Positions 1-7,248 are shown, counted from the first letter of the stretch. The stretch: 16,703 nt of DNA from Bacillota bacterium (GCA_029550985.1 JAKPGH010000071.1:1-16703), one strand, 5' to 3'. The notes: generated from the sequence alone by a model not told the origin. A program made the numbers and translations.

Positions 1-346
1 CCTCCAAATTAATCCGTTTTCGGTAATAGGTCACCCGAAACAGCAGGTCCTTGACGCCTTTGTAAAAAATGCGGCTGCAGGGCCGGGTGTGCTCCTGCTC
101 CACCACCGGCGAAAGGTCGGTGGGCTCCAGGTAGTGCCAGAACAGCCCCCTGCGCATCACCACCCTAAAGTGGGGAAAGGAGCGCAGAGCGGTATTGACG
201 GCCTGCTGCAACCAATCTTTTTGAACCGGTTCCCGCAGCTCGCAGGAAAGGCGGAACACATTGGTGTTTTTATCGCCGCTGACGGCGGGAAACAGATTGG
301 CGGCGTTGTCCAGTTGGTACCAGGTATCTTGCCGGGCAGATGACAA
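1..346 (-). CDS. Condensation/alcohol-acetyltransferase-like protein, N-terminal part
   Basis: Partial gene leaving the left edge; 115 residues are visible. The start is a TTG at 346 (plus-strand CAA 344-346) preceded by a strong GGAGGGGGG Shine-Dalgarno run 7 nt upstream; no ATG start is available in this frame. The product begins MSSARQDTWYQLDNAANLFP and contains a stretch on a first-pass reading like the N-terminal lobe of condensation-fold acyltransferases (alcohol acetyltransferase-like proteins of clostridia), with a 'FPHFRVVMRRGLFWHYLEP' segment. The HHxxxDG catalytic motif expected further on lies outside the window, so activity cannot be judged. It is transcribed away from the HUP-like gene at 616. 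Family assignment is from remembered resemblance and is moderate; the reading frame itself is secure. Confidence 0.6.
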   Translation of the reverse strand, partial: MSSARQDTWYQLDNAANLFPAVSGDKNTNVFRLSCELREPVQKDWLQQAVNTALRSFPHFRVVMRRGLFWHYLEPTDLSPVVEQEHTRPCSRIFYKGVKDLLFRVTYYRKRINLE

Positions 347-500
347 GGCAATTCCCCCCTCCAGTTAATCCCCATTATACCCGAACTTCTGTACAGATTC
401 AATGGCAGGATGGGGGTATAAAGGGAGGCCATTTTCATATTCCGCAATAATTTATCAGAATTATTAGTGGAGATATCATAGATTATTCACAATTTTCCAG

Positions 501-506
501 TATAAT
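501..506 (+). promoter_or_regulatory. Candidate -10 element for the HUP/USP-like gene
   Basis: A perfect TATAAT lies about 110 nt upstream of the ATG at 616, in an AT-rich stretch between divergent genes. No convincing -35 is found at 16-18 nt spacing, and the extended TG is absent, so this is only a candidate. If used, the mRNA leader would be roughly 100 nt, from about 513 to 615, with no riboswitch class that I recognise. Confidence 0.3.
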
Positions 507-615
507 GTAACCGTCGGGCTAAAGTAGACTTTCAGTGCAATGTCCACGGTCAGCCGGCACCTTTGTCCCTTTGAAGGAGCAGTCCGATTATTGTGACATG
601 GCAAGGAGGAATACC

Positions 616-1011
616 ATGGCCAAAACCGTAGTTTTTGTCACCAATCAGTACAGTTGCGACAGGATTATTTATGCAGCCCGAATTGTGGCGGAGGAAACCA
701 AAACCGAGCTGAACATCATAGAAATCCTGGATTCCGAATATGAACTGAATCCCCAAGCCATCGATTACCTTTACAATCTGGCAAAAACGGTTGGGGCTAC
801 GATGCGTATCGTTTTCACCGGTGACAAACTGGCGGTTATGCGGGAAGTGATTGCACAGTATGATTGTTCCGCGGTGGTAACCGGCATGCCCAGCTCTCAC
901 AACAGCGTACTGTACGATTTGTGGAAGGAATTCCCCCATAAGCAGTTCCACACGGTGGATGTCAGCGGAGAGCTGGTGGATGTGGCCTGTAACCGCTACG
1001 CTACGGCATAG
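616..1011 (+). CDS. Small HUP-fold / universal-stress-like protein
   Basis: 131-residue cytoplasmic protein starting MAKTVVFVTNQYSCDRII. The ATG at 616 follows AAGGAGG with 6-nt spacing, which rules out the upstream in-frame ATGs. The pattern is that of the nucleotide-binding HUP/UspA fold: a first beta strand (VVFVTNQ, 4-10), a helix, a second strand (LNIIEIL, about 37-43), a central helix, a strand RIVFTGD, a helix, then VVTGMPSSHNSVLYDL (about 95-110). The last resembles the Gly-rich phosphate loop region of ATP-binding universal stress proteins, although the classical G-2x-G-9x-G(S/T) is not complete. The gene stands alone with its own terminator. A role in stress response or in nucleotide-dependent regulation is an inference from fold only; a specific function is not recognisable. 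Confidence 0.7.
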   Translation: MAKTVVFVTNQYSCDRIIYAARIVAEETKTELNIIEILDSEYELNPQAIDYLYNLAKTVGATMRIVFTGDKLAVMREVIAQYDCSAVVTGMPSSHNSVLYDLWKEFPHKQFHTVDVSGELVDVACNRYATA

Positions 1012-1026
1012 TGTAGAATTTTAAAA

Positions 1027-1057
1027 CCGGGCAGATGTTCTGTCCGGCTATTTTTTT
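1027..1057 (+). terminator. Rho-independent terminator of the HUP-like gene
   Basis: A 9-bp stem (CCGGGCAGA / TCTGTCCGG, one G-U pair) with a 3-nt TGT loop is followed closely by a run of seven T (1051-1057). It lies 16 nt after the stop codon at 1011, so the gene is probably monocistronic. Confidence 0.85.
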
Positions 1058-1086
1058 GCCGAAAACCAAGGATTGCCGCCCCTCTT

Positions 1087-1115
1087 TTCACTCATTTCTT
1101 TGGCGCGCATATATT
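1087..1115 (+). promoter_or_regulatory. Candidate promoter of the M15 peptidase gene
   Basis: TTCACT (1087-1092) and TATATT (1110-1115) are separated by 17 nt, 43 nt before the ATG at 1158. The match to the sigma-A consensus is moderate. The CATATATTG context could also be read as a sporulation-sigma -10, but no clean -35 supports that. Confidence 0.35.
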
Positions 1116-1157
1116 GTATTACGTAAGAAAACGCCAAAGGGAAAAGAGGATTTACAT

Positions 1158-1853
1158 ATGATTACGGTACTGGTTTACAACAATCAGACCGGCCGGATGG
1201 AGCGCTATCATCGGGAGCTTTATCAGGCCATGCCCTATGTGGAGGGCAATACGCTGACAGTGAGAGAATTTCGAGGCAAATCCAAATCCAACATTGTCTG
1301 GACCGACCGCAGGGCCATGTATGCGTGGAACCGGACCCGCTCCGCTTGGGGCAAACCCATTTATGTGGGGTATGCCTTCCGCCGCATCGGGGAAGGGGGA
1401 CACGCCGACCAATCCCAACACTACGCCGGAATGGCTTTCGACGTCGCGCAAAACCTGGACAATGCCCAGCGCAATCAGCTGCGGAACCTGGCCCAAAGCC
1501 TGGGGGTTTGGGGATATGTGGAACCTGCTTCCCTGACACCCACTTGGGTCCACATGGACAGAAGGCTGGGGCCGCCGGCCTGCTCCGCCGGATACCCCCT
1601 GCTGCGGGAGGGAATGCGGGGCGTGTATGTAGCCACCCTTCAGGACGCCCTGCAAACCATCGGCATCGCCAATGTGTCCATCGACGGCGTATTCGGCCCC
1701 AAAACCCGCAGCGCCGTCCAGGCGTTCCAGCGGAAAAACGGCCTGACTGCCGACGGCATTGTGGGATGCGCCACCTGGACCGCCCTGACGGCCCAGGCCA
1801 ACAATTACTACCGTGACCGCGGAATACCGCTGCCCGGCGCCGTCGATGGTTGA
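1158..1853 (+). CDS. M15-type peptidoglycan peptidase with C-terminal PG-binding domain
   Basis: 231 residues; ATG at 1158 with an AGAGGA ribosome-binding site 7 nt upstream. Residues about 1-140 form a peptidase M15-like (D-Ala-D-Ala carboxypeptidase / L,D-endopeptidase fold) domain. Zinc-ligand motifs are visible: SQHYAGMAFD (His88, Asp95) and PTWVHMD (His132). Residues about 146-212 are a PG_binding_1 domain, with DGVFGPKTRSAVQAFQ and NGLTADGIVG typical of that three-helix fold. It is expected to cleave cell-wall peptides. No signal peptide or membrane segment is seen at the N-terminus (MITVLVYNNQTGRMERY), which is unusual for a wall enzyme and resembles phage endolysins or leaderless spore/mother-cell hydrolases. 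Exact bond specificity cannot be told from sequence. Confidence 0.85.
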   Translation: MITVLVYNNQTGRMERYHRELYQAMPYVEGNTLTVREFRGKSKSNIVWTDRRAMYAWNRTRSAWGKPIYVGYAFRRIGEGGHADQSQHYAGMAFDVAQNLDNAQRNQLRNLAQSLGVWGYVEPASLTPTWVHMDRRLGPPACSAGYPLLREGMRGVYVATLQDALQTIGIANVSIDGVFGPKTRSAVQAFQRKNGLTADGIVGCATWTALTAQANNYYRDRGIPLPGAVDG

Positions 1854-1903
1854 AATCGTACATAGAACTGTAACTGCCCACACCAGTGAGAGAAAAGACA
1901 TAC

Positions 1904-1931
1904 AGCCTCCTGTCATCTTCGGCAGGAGGCT
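1904..1931 (+). terminator. Hairpin after the M15 peptidase gene (possible terminator)
   Basis: A perfect 9-bp inverted repeat (ACAGCCTCC... region: AGCCTCCTG / CAGGAGGCT with a 10-nt loop) lies about 50 nt past the stop codon. The T-tract is poor (CGCTGCGTGTTT), so termination may be inefficient. A second hairpin (GACCATC / GATGGTC, 1996-2018) lies further on, in the 238-nt convergent gap before the M23 gene; nothing else is seen in that gap. Confidence 0.4.
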
Positions 1932-2091
1932 CGCTGCGTGTTTGGAGCTTTTGTGAAAAAACGCCGGAGGGTTACAAATGTTTTGGCAGGCAAATGACCA
2001 TCACCGGTTCCGATGGTCGGATGTTTAGAGCCCTTATAAGGCAAGCCGAATCAGGCCCTTTTGGGACTTGTACATGCCGCCGGAGCGCGCG

Positions 2092-3093
2092 TTAATCGCC
2101 ATAGGGGAAATGAACGTCATACAGGCGGTATTTTCGGGTGTAGTCCTTACTTTGCTCGCTGCGGACCACCGTTGCCCGGTTGCGGTTTAGCAGCTCCACT
2201 ATATCGTAGACGTCAATCCAAAGCTGGGTGGGGGCGTCTTTTTTGGATTCGTCAAACACCAGTTGCATTCCAAAATGCAGGTGGGGTATCTTCATGCCGT
2301 TGACATTTTCTTTGGTGGAATAGCCGGTCATTCCCATATAGCCGATGACATCCCCAGCCTGCACCGGCATGCCCTTTTCGAGATGCTCCGGCCAGGGGTG
2401 GTCTTTTCGCAGGTGGGCGTAGTAGTAATAGCGCAATCGGTCAAAGCTGCGAATTCCCACCCGCCAGCCTCCGTACTGGTTCCAGCCCAATTCTTCGATG
2501 ATGCCGCCCTCCACCGCAATGATGGGGGTGCCCACCGAGCCGCAGAGGTCGTTGCCGAAATGGAGACGCCGGTATCCGTAGTTGCGGGCGGTTCCAAAGT
2601 CTCGAAAATGACTGAAGCTGTAGTTGGCGGCAATAGGGGAGTAGGCTTTGAGCCCGTACTGCTCCCGCAGCACCACCTCGCCGGGCTTTTCTTTGCTGGG
2701 AACCTCCCGCTGGTGCACCCCCAAAAAATTGCCCAGCACTGCGTGATAAGCCGTGTAATAGTAGTCGTAGTTCTGGTAGCCTTTCAGAATCTCCTCCGGC
2801 GTTTCTCCCTCTTTCAGACGGGAAACCACCTTGTCCATTTCTCTGGCTTTGTAATGGCTCCAGTCTCCGCCGTAGCGGGTCCCCAAAATGGCAAGGATGG
2901 CAATCCAGTCCAGGTGCATTTCCTCTCCGTAGGTTTTGATATCGTAATCCATGGCCCTGCTCATGGCAGACGCCGGAATGGTAAAGTCCACCCATTTGAT
3001 GTTGACAGGGCGCCGCTCCGGTTCCGCGGCATGGGCGCCCACCGAAAACACCAGCAGAAAACACAGGATCAAAGCCGTCAATCGGACAGGCAT
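2092..3093 (-). CDS. Secreted M23 (LytM-type) metallopeptidase
   Basis: 333 residues; ATG at 3093 with GGAGGG 6 nt upstream. The N-terminus is a Sec signal peptide (MPVRLTALILCFLLVFSVGAHAA, residues 1-23, cleavage after AHA/A). Residues about 30-165 are a helical region rich in Tyr with no family I can name. Residues about 170-280 are the M23 domain: HFGND (His178, Asp182) gives the HxxxD zinc site, YAHL (His227) and HLHFG (His271, His273) complete the active site. The protein should act outside the membrane on peptidoglycan cross-links, perhaps in division, growth or sporulation; the exact bond is unknown. It is separated by a terminator from the gene upstream, so it probably has its own promoter, though none is clear. 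Confidence 0.9.
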   Translation of the reverse strand: MPVRLTALILCFLLVFSVGAHAAEPERRPVNIKWVDFTIPASAMSRAMDYDIKTYGEEMHLDWIAILAILGTRYGGDWSHYKAREMDKVVSRLKEGETPEEILKGYQNYDYYYTAYHAVLGNFLGVHQREVPSKEKPGEVVLREQYGLKAYSPIAANYSFSHFRDFGTARNYGYRRLHFGNDLCGSVGTPIIAVEGGIIEELGWNQYGGWRVGIRSFDRLRYYYYAHLRKDHPWPEHLEKGMPVQAGDVIGYMGMTGYSTKENVNGMKIPHLHFGMQLVFDESKKDAPTQLWIDVYDIVELLNRNRATVVRSEQSKDYTRKYRLYDVHFPYGD

Positions 3094-3172
3094 ACTATCC
3101 CTCCAAGACTTTTTCTTCAGGTTTTAGTTATATGAAAAAGCTTGGACGAAAAACATGTAATTGTTGGTGAAC

Positions 3173-3203
3173 AAAAAACGCCCCGGCATTTCCGGGACGT
3201 TTT
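3173..3203 (-). terminator. Terminator of the acidic-tail membrane protein gene
   Basis: Read on the minus strand: AACGTCCCGG, 4-6 nt loop, CCGGGGCGTT with one mismatch, followed by TTTTTTG. It lies 55 nt after the stop at 3259 and before the M23 start at 3093, so it separates these two genes. Confidence 0.8.
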
Positions 3204-3258
3204 CTATATTATTTATGTATCCATCGAAGCTGTGAAACCTCAGGGTGGCAGACGCTCC

Positions 3259-3741
3259 CTACATGGCGATGGCGTCTTTGGTCACGGCAACCCGAGGCTG
3301 TGGCGCCGGCTGAGGTTGAGGAGCTTCCTCCGCTGTATCCGCAGAATCCCCTGCGCCGTCGGCTGCCGGCTCCTCATAGTCGATGGGTTCTTCCGGCAGG
3401 GCGTCTTCCTCTAAGGGCGCCTCTCCCTCAAAGATTCCCACTTCGCCGTCGGGGCCTTCCATGCCGGGCTCCATATCCGGTTCCATGCCTGGCTCGTAAT
3501 AGCCGGGGTCCATTCCCATATCTCCGGTATCCTGCTGGGGAGAATAGAAAATGGCGAACAAAATGCAGCAAATGCCGATGAGAATGCTGGCGGAATAGAG
3601 AATGCGCTGGCGGGTATTGAGAATCGAGCGAATCTGCCCGGATTCCTTTTTGATTTTGTATTTTCCCACGAAAATCCCCACCAGGCAGCCCAGAACGACA
3701 GCGGGAAGAAGGGTGAGAAGCAACAGCTTGACGATATTCAT
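3259..3741 (-). CDS. Two-TM membrane protein with acidic Met/Pro-rich tail
   Basis: 160 residues; the ATG at 3741 follows GGAGG by 5 nt. An in-frame TTG four codons upstream overlaps that ribosome-binding site and is not chosen. Segment 3-25 (NIVKLLLLTLLPAVVLGCLVG) and about 46-64 (ILYSASILIGICCILFAIF) are transmembrane helices joined by a basic loop (KYKIKKES). The remaining ~90 residues are low-complexity and acidic, with a short repeat of the form (D/G)MEP (GMEPDMEPGMEGPDGE) and then Glu/Ala/Pro-rich sequence ending in PQPQPAPQP. With the basic loop inside, both ends would face outward; this topology is inferred. No family or function is recognised. It lies downstream of the rubrerythrin gene and may be co-transcribed with it. 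Confidence 0.75.
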   Translation of the reverse strand: MNIVKLLLLTLLPAVVLGCLVGIFVGKYKIKKESGQIRSILNTRQRILYSASILIGICCILFAIFYSPQQDTGDMGMDPGYYEPGMEPDMEPGMEGPDGEVGIFEGEAPLEEDALPEEPIDYEEPAADGAGDSADTAEEAPQPQPAPQPRVAVTKDAIAM

Positions 3742-3856
3742 AAAAACCTCCAAGAAAGGGGCAGTGCCCCAATGATGTTCCAGCTAATCAGTGGGCGAAA
3801 CCGGCACTGTTTGCTGCATTGAGGCACCAGAAAACTGGAAAGATTATTGCGGACGA

Positions 3857-4399
3857 TTAATAGTTGACCTTGTGGATTTCAAAATAGGCCTGAGGATGGC
3901 TGCAGACCGGGCACTTGGCGGGAGCTTCGGTTCCCTCGTAGACATGGCCGCAATTGGTGCAAATCCAGAACACCTTTTCCTCTCTCTTGAACACCTTGTT
4001 CTGCTCGATGTTCTGCAGCAGGGTGAGATAACGCTCCTCGTGGCGCTTTTCGATGGCGGCTACCGCGCGGAACAGACGGGCGATGTCGGTAAAGCCTTCT
4101 TCTTCGGCTTCCTTGGCCATGTTGGCGTACATCTCTTCCCACTCGTAGTGCTCGCCTTTGGCAGCGTCCACCAGGTTGTCGGAAGTGGTTCCAATATCGC
4201 CGCCGTGGAGCAGCTTAAACCAAATCTTGGCGTGCTCTTTTTCGTTGTTGGCGGTTTCTTCAAAAATGTTGGCGATTTGGATATAACCTTCTTTTCTTGC
4301 CTTGGAGGCGTAGTAGGTGTACTTGTTGCGGGCCTGGGATTCGCCGGAAAAAGCGTCCATCAAGTTCTTTTCGGTTTTTGTTCCTTTCAGATTCATCAT
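3857..4399 (-). CDS. rbr: Rubrerythrin
   Basis: 180 residues. The ATG at 4399 follows GAGAGG by 5 nt; a GTG two codons upstream and an adjacent second ATG are alternatives. The N-terminal four-helix ferritin-like domain carries the diiron ligands: Glu20 in FSGESQARNKY, EETANNEKEHA, and the late ExxH helix AAIEKRHEERY. The C-terminal rubredoxin domain has CTNCGHVYEG...KCPVC, the usual two CxxC pairs for an Fe(SCys)4 centre. The length matches the family norm of about 180-195. The enzyme reduces hydrogen peroxide in the cytoplasm of anaerobes, using electrons from rubredoxin or NAD(P)H-linked reductases. A good promoter (4435-4463) lies directly upstream. Confidence 0.97.
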   Translation of the reverse strand: MMNLKGTKTEKNLMDAFSGESQARNKYTYYASKARKEGYIQIANIFEETANNEKEHAKIWFKLLHGGDIGTTSDNLVDAAKGEHYEWEEMYANMAKEAEEEGFTDIARLFRAVAAIEKRHEERYLTLLQNIEQNKVFKREEKVFWICTNCGHVYEGTEAPAKCPVCSHPQAYFEIHKVNY

Positions 4400-4434
4400 G
4401 CGCACCTCTCTTTTTATAGTCTTGTTTTAACAAT

Positions 4435-4463
4435 AGTATACTATATCAAATTGGTACAGTCTA
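4435..4463 (-). promoter_or_regulatory. Promoter of the rubrerythrin gene
   Basis: On the minus strand: TAGACT (plus 4458-4463), 17 nt spacer, TATACT (plus 4435-4440), about 36 nt before the start codon. The -10 sits inside a perfect 12-bp palindrome, ATAGTATACTAT (4433-4444), a possible operator. Confidence 0.75.
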
Positions 4464-4470
4464 GCGAAAT

Positions 4471-5247
4471 TTAGGAATAAACAGTAGAAATTTCCAAAAA
4501 ATGTTTGAGCATTTTGGAAAGGGACTGATTCCAGAAAATCCAGTTGTGGTCGCCCTCCCATTCCTGGAAGGTAAAATCCAGGGGGAGAGCTTCCATTTGG
4601 GCTGCAAAATCGCGGTTGACGGCATACAGGTCGTCGGAGGTTCCGCAGCTGCAATAAATGCGGGGCCGCTGAGAAGGCGGCAGTTGAGCTACCTTCTGGG
4701 CGAGGGCCACCAAATCGTTTTCCGGCAGCAGGGGGGTGTCCGCCCCCAGAACCCCTTGGATTTCCTTCAGCAGCCAGGGCTTTGTGGATACCACATCCAG
4801 CACATAGGGGATGCTAAGGGCGCCGGAAAAACTGGCGCAAGCTCCGTAAATTTCCGGGTGGGAAAGCCCGCATTTTAACGCTCCAAACCCTCCCATGGAA
4901 AGCCCGGCGATGATGGTGTCCTCCCGCCTGTGACTGACGTTTAACGTGCGAGATACAAACTGCGGCAGCTCCTGGGTGATATAGGAAAAATAGCTGTTGC
5001 CATGAACCATATCACAGTAAAAGCTGCGCTGTACCTCCGGCATCACCACCACTACGTTTTGGTCTTGCAGCATCAGCTCCAGGTTGGAGTGCCGATGCCA
5101 GCTACTGGCATTTTGCCCAAGTCCGTGCAGAAGATACATCACTTTGCAGGGAGAGTCTCCGCGGTACCGGTCCTGGGGCAGCATCAGAACCACCTGGGTT
5201 TCCATCCCAAGGGTTTCGGAGCGAAGGTTGCCAACAAACAAAGCCAA
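4471..5247 (-). CDS. Alpha/beta-hydrolase esterase (tributyrin-esterase / esterase D type)
   Basis: 258 residues. The start is a TTG at 5247, chosen because the resulting N-terminus (MALFVGNLRSETLGMETQVV) matches the way this family begins; AAAGG lies 10 nt upstream. Visible features: oxyanion/HGLG motif (YLLHGLGQNASSW, 38-50), nucleophile elbow GLSMGG (Ser117), acid residue in GTSDDLY (Asp205 or Asp206) and His234 in GDHNWIFW. This is the catalytic triad order of PF00756 esterases, which includes S-formylglutathione hydrolases and feruloyl/tributyrin esterases. It is cytoplasmic (no signal). It lies 23 nt after glyA on the same strand and is probably translated from the same mRNA. The physiological ester is not determined. 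Confidence 0.9.
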   Translation of the reverse strand: MALFVGNLRSETLGMETQVVLMLPQDRYRGDSPCKVMYLLHGLGQNASSWHRHSNLELMLQDQNVVVVMPEVQRSFYCDMVHGNSYFSYITQELPQFVSRTLNVSHRREDTIIAGLSMGGFGALKCGLSHPEIYGACASFSGALSIPYVLDVVSTKPWLLKEIQGVLGADTPLLPENDLVALAQKVAQLPPSQRPRIYCSCGTSDDLYAVNRDFAAQMEALPLDFTFQEWEGDHNWIFWNQSLSKMLKHFLEISTVYS

Positions 5248-5270
5248 TGCTATCCGACCTTTCGTGGAGG

Positions 5271-6527
5271 TTACTGGTAGAGAGGATATTTCTGGAGCAG
5301 TTCGGTGACGGTGGCGCGGACGGAGTCGGCGTTGCCGGCAAAGTCAACGGCCACTTTGTAAATGCAGTCGGCGATGATTTTCATTTCCTCGATGCCCAGT
5401 CCCCGGGTGGTGACGGCCGGTGTGCCGATGCGGATGCCGCTGGTCACAAAGGGGCTGCGCTGCTCGTTGGGGATGGAGTTCTTGTTGACGGTGATATACA
5501 CTTCGTCCAGCATGTGCTCGAAGTCCTTGCCGGTGAGGTTCATCCGGGTCAGGTCCACCAGCATCAGGTGGTTGTCGGTTCCGCCGGACACCAGGTCGAA
5601 GCCCTTGTCCATCAACGCCTGAGCCAGCGCCTTGCTGTTGTTGACCACGGCCTGCTGATAGGCTTTGAAGTCGCTGCTCAGCACTTCCCCAAAGCCCACC
5701 GCCTTGGCGGCGATGATGTGCATCAACGGGCCGCCCTGAGTGCCGGGGAAGACGGCCTTATCGATTTTCTTGGCAATTTCCGGGTCGTTGCAGAGAATAA
5801 GTCCGCCCCGAATGCCCCGCAGGGTCTTGTGAGTGGTGGTGGTGACCACGTCGGCATAGGGAACAGGGGAGGGGTGCAGCCCGGCGGCCACCAGCCCCGC
5901 GATGTGGGCCATGTCCACCATGAGGTAAGCCCCTACTTCCTTGGCAATTTCGGAAAACTTTTCAAAGTCGATGATACGGGGGTAGGCGCTGGCGCCGGCC
6001 ACAATCAGCTTGGGGCGGTGCTCCTTGGCGAGGGCGCGGACAGCGTCGTAGTCAATGCGGTGGGTTTGGCTGTCCACCCCGTAGGCGACAAAGCGGTAGA
6101 GCTTGCCGGAAAAGTTGACGGGGGAACCGTGAGTCAGATGTCCTCCCTGAGCCAGATTCATACCCAGCACCGTATCGCCGGGATTTAACAGGGCAGTGTA
6201 GGCCGCTTCGTTGGCTTGGGCGCCGGAATGGGGCTGAACATTGGCAAAAGCGGCTCCGAAGATTTTCTTGGCCCGCTCGATGGCGATGTTCTCCACAATA
6301 TCCACGCACTGGCATCCGCCGTAATAGCGCTTGCCGGGATACCCCTCGGCGTACTTGTTGGTCAGAATGCTGCCTGCCGCGGCCAAAACGGCGGGAGAAA
6401 CAATGTTCTCGCTGGCAATCAGCTCCAGGTTGCGGCGCTGACGGTCCAACTCCAACTGCATGGCGTCCCCCACTTCCTTGTCATGTGCCTTAATGTAACC
6501 CAGGGAATCTAACAAATCTGCATACAT
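5271..6527 (-). CDS. glyA: Serine hydroxymethyltransferase
   Basis: 418 residues, full length for bacterial SHMT. It interconverts serine plus tetrahydrofolate and glycine plus 5,10-methylene-tetrahydrofolate, feeding one-carbon metabolism for purines, thymidylate and methionine. Visible signatures: LIASENIVSPAVL (36-48), NKYAEGYPGKRYYGG (57-71), QPHSGAQAN (98-106), MVDMAHIAGL (203-212) and VTTTTHKTLRG with the PLP Schiff-base Lys234. The ATG at 6527 follows AAAGGTGAGG and overlaps the stop codon of the upstream membrane protein gene (TAATG), which implies translational coupling. It is followed by the esterase gene 23 nt downstream. Confidence 0.98.
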   Translation of the reverse strand: MYADLLDSLGYIKAHDKEVGDAMQLELDRQRRNLELIASENIVSPAVLAAAGSILTNKYAEGYPGKRYYGGCQCVDIVENIAIERAKKIFGAAFANVQPHSGAQANEAAYTALLNPGDTVLGMNLAQGGHLTHGSPVNFSGKLYRFVAYGVDSQTHRIDYDAVRALAKEHRPKLIVAGASAYPRIIDFEKFSEIAKEVGAYLMVDMAHIAGLVAAGLHPSPVPYADVVTTTTHKTLRGIRGGLILCNDPEIAKKIDKAVFPGTQGGPLMHIIAAKAVGFGEVLSSDFKAYQQAVVNNSKALAQALMDKGFDLVSGGTDNHLMLVDLTRMNLTGKDFEHMLDEVYITVNKNSIPNEQRSPFVTSGIRIGTPAVTTRGLGIEEMKIIADCIYKVAVDFAGNADSVRATVTELLQKYPLYQ

Positions 6528-7039
6528 TACGGTTCCTCACCTTTCTGGTCGTTTTGAGATGGATTGCATATATACCGGTTAATGACAAACGCAACGACAA
6601 TGCCGAACAAAGTGTCCAACAAACGGTTGACACTGTAAATCAAAGGCTCTTGTGAGCTTTGCTCCAGCAAAATAATCAGCAGAACGATGCAGCTGATGAC
6701 CACTGCCTGGGGTTTGTGAATTAGATTGCAAAACCAAATGATTAAGATGATCCCCAAGGGCGCAAACAGCAAAATGAGGGGTTGGATGCCCAAAGCTTGC
6801 TTGCAGTACAGCAACAGCATGCCGATGAAAGCGCCTGCGCTGGTTCCCACCAGGCGGTTAAGCCCGTTGGCAAGCGTTTTTTCCACGCTGTCCTGCATGC
6901 AGATGATGGCGGCCGTGGCGGCCAGCAAGGCAGTGTTGCGGTGAAGCAGCTGGTAGCATAGCAGCACCATAAACACCGCCAGGGCGGTTTTGATGTTGCG
7001 CATTCCAATGGGGTACAAAAAGTTTTCTTTCTTTTCCAT
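6527..7039 (-). CDS. Half-size aromatic-acid-exporter (FUSC/ArAE)-like membrane protein
   Basis: 170 residues when started at the ATG at 7039 (MEKKENFLYPIGMRNIKTAL). This start fits the way the family begins (IGMRxIKTALAV) but lacks a strong Shine-Dalgarno site; a longer frame exists, but its ATG at 7111 coincides with the expected transcription start. About six hydrophobic helices are visible (16-33, 37-50, 66-83, 87-105, 112-127, 140-158). The motif RNIKTALAVFMVLLC and the NRLVGTSAGAFIG segment are typical of the membrane half of aromatic acid exporter family 1 (DUF939/FUSC). Family members usually are near 330 residues with a soluble C-terminal domain, absent here. Substrate unknown. First gene of a probable operon with glyA and the esterase. 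Confidence 0.8.
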   Translation of the reverse strand: MEKKENFLYPIGMRNIKTALAVFMVLLCYQLLHRNTALLAATAAIICMQDSVEKTLANGLNRLVGTSAGAFIGMLLLYCKQALGIQPLILLFAPLGIILIIWFCNLIHKPQAVVISCIVLLIILLEQSSQEPLIYSVNRLLDTLFGIVVAFVINRYICNPSQNDQKGEEP

Positions 7040-7117
7040 CACACTTACGTTCCGGGGTACTCTTTCAACAGCTTCGGGTATACAGTTTTTGCTGCTGGAA
7101 TGATTACCCATCGACTT

Positions 7118-7147
7118 ATTATAGTACCTTTTTCGCAAAACCGTCAA
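7118..7147 (-). promoter_or_regulatory. Promoter of the ArAE-glyA-esterase operon
   Basis: Minus strand TTGACG (plus 7142-7147), 18-nt spacer, perfect TATAAT (plus 7118-7123). Transcription should begin near 7111, giving a leader of about 70 nt before the ATG at 7039. It sits back-to-back with the plus-strand promoter at 7166-7193; the two -35 boxes are 18 nt apart. Confidence 0.85.
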
Positions 7148-7165
7148 GGGTTGTCCGGGAAAGCT

Positions 7166-7193
7166 TTGCAACAGCCTGGGAAATGTGTATAAT
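7166..7193 (+). promoter_or_regulatory. Promoter of the DctP-like lipoprotein gene
   Basis: TTGCAA (7166-7171), 16-nt spacer, TATAAT (7188-7193), with a GTG immediately before the -10. It is 55 nt upstream of the GTG start at 7249. Confidence 0.75.
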
Positions 7194-7248
7194 ATGATTG
7201 CTGATTGCTGGTTCAATGAATTAAATGCGGCGGAAAGGTGGGAAGGTT

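Noticed and set aside
2263..3135. A 290-codon plus-strand open frame over the M23 peptidase gene
   Set aside because: The minus strand has signal peptide, RBS and full M23 motifs; the plus frame has none.
3758..3770. GGGGCAGTGCCCC as a terminator after the rubrerythrin gene
   Set aside because: The usable stem is about 4 bp, it overlaps the neighbourhood of the next gene's RBS, and it has no proper T-run.
5247..6188. A 313-codon plus-strand open frame within glyA
   Set aside because: Antisense shadow of a highly conserved SHMT; no start signal.
7109..7111. ATG at 7111 as the start of the ArAE-like protein
   Set aside because: It falls at the predicted transcription start, so it would need leaderless translation; the family N-terminus fits the ATG at 7039.
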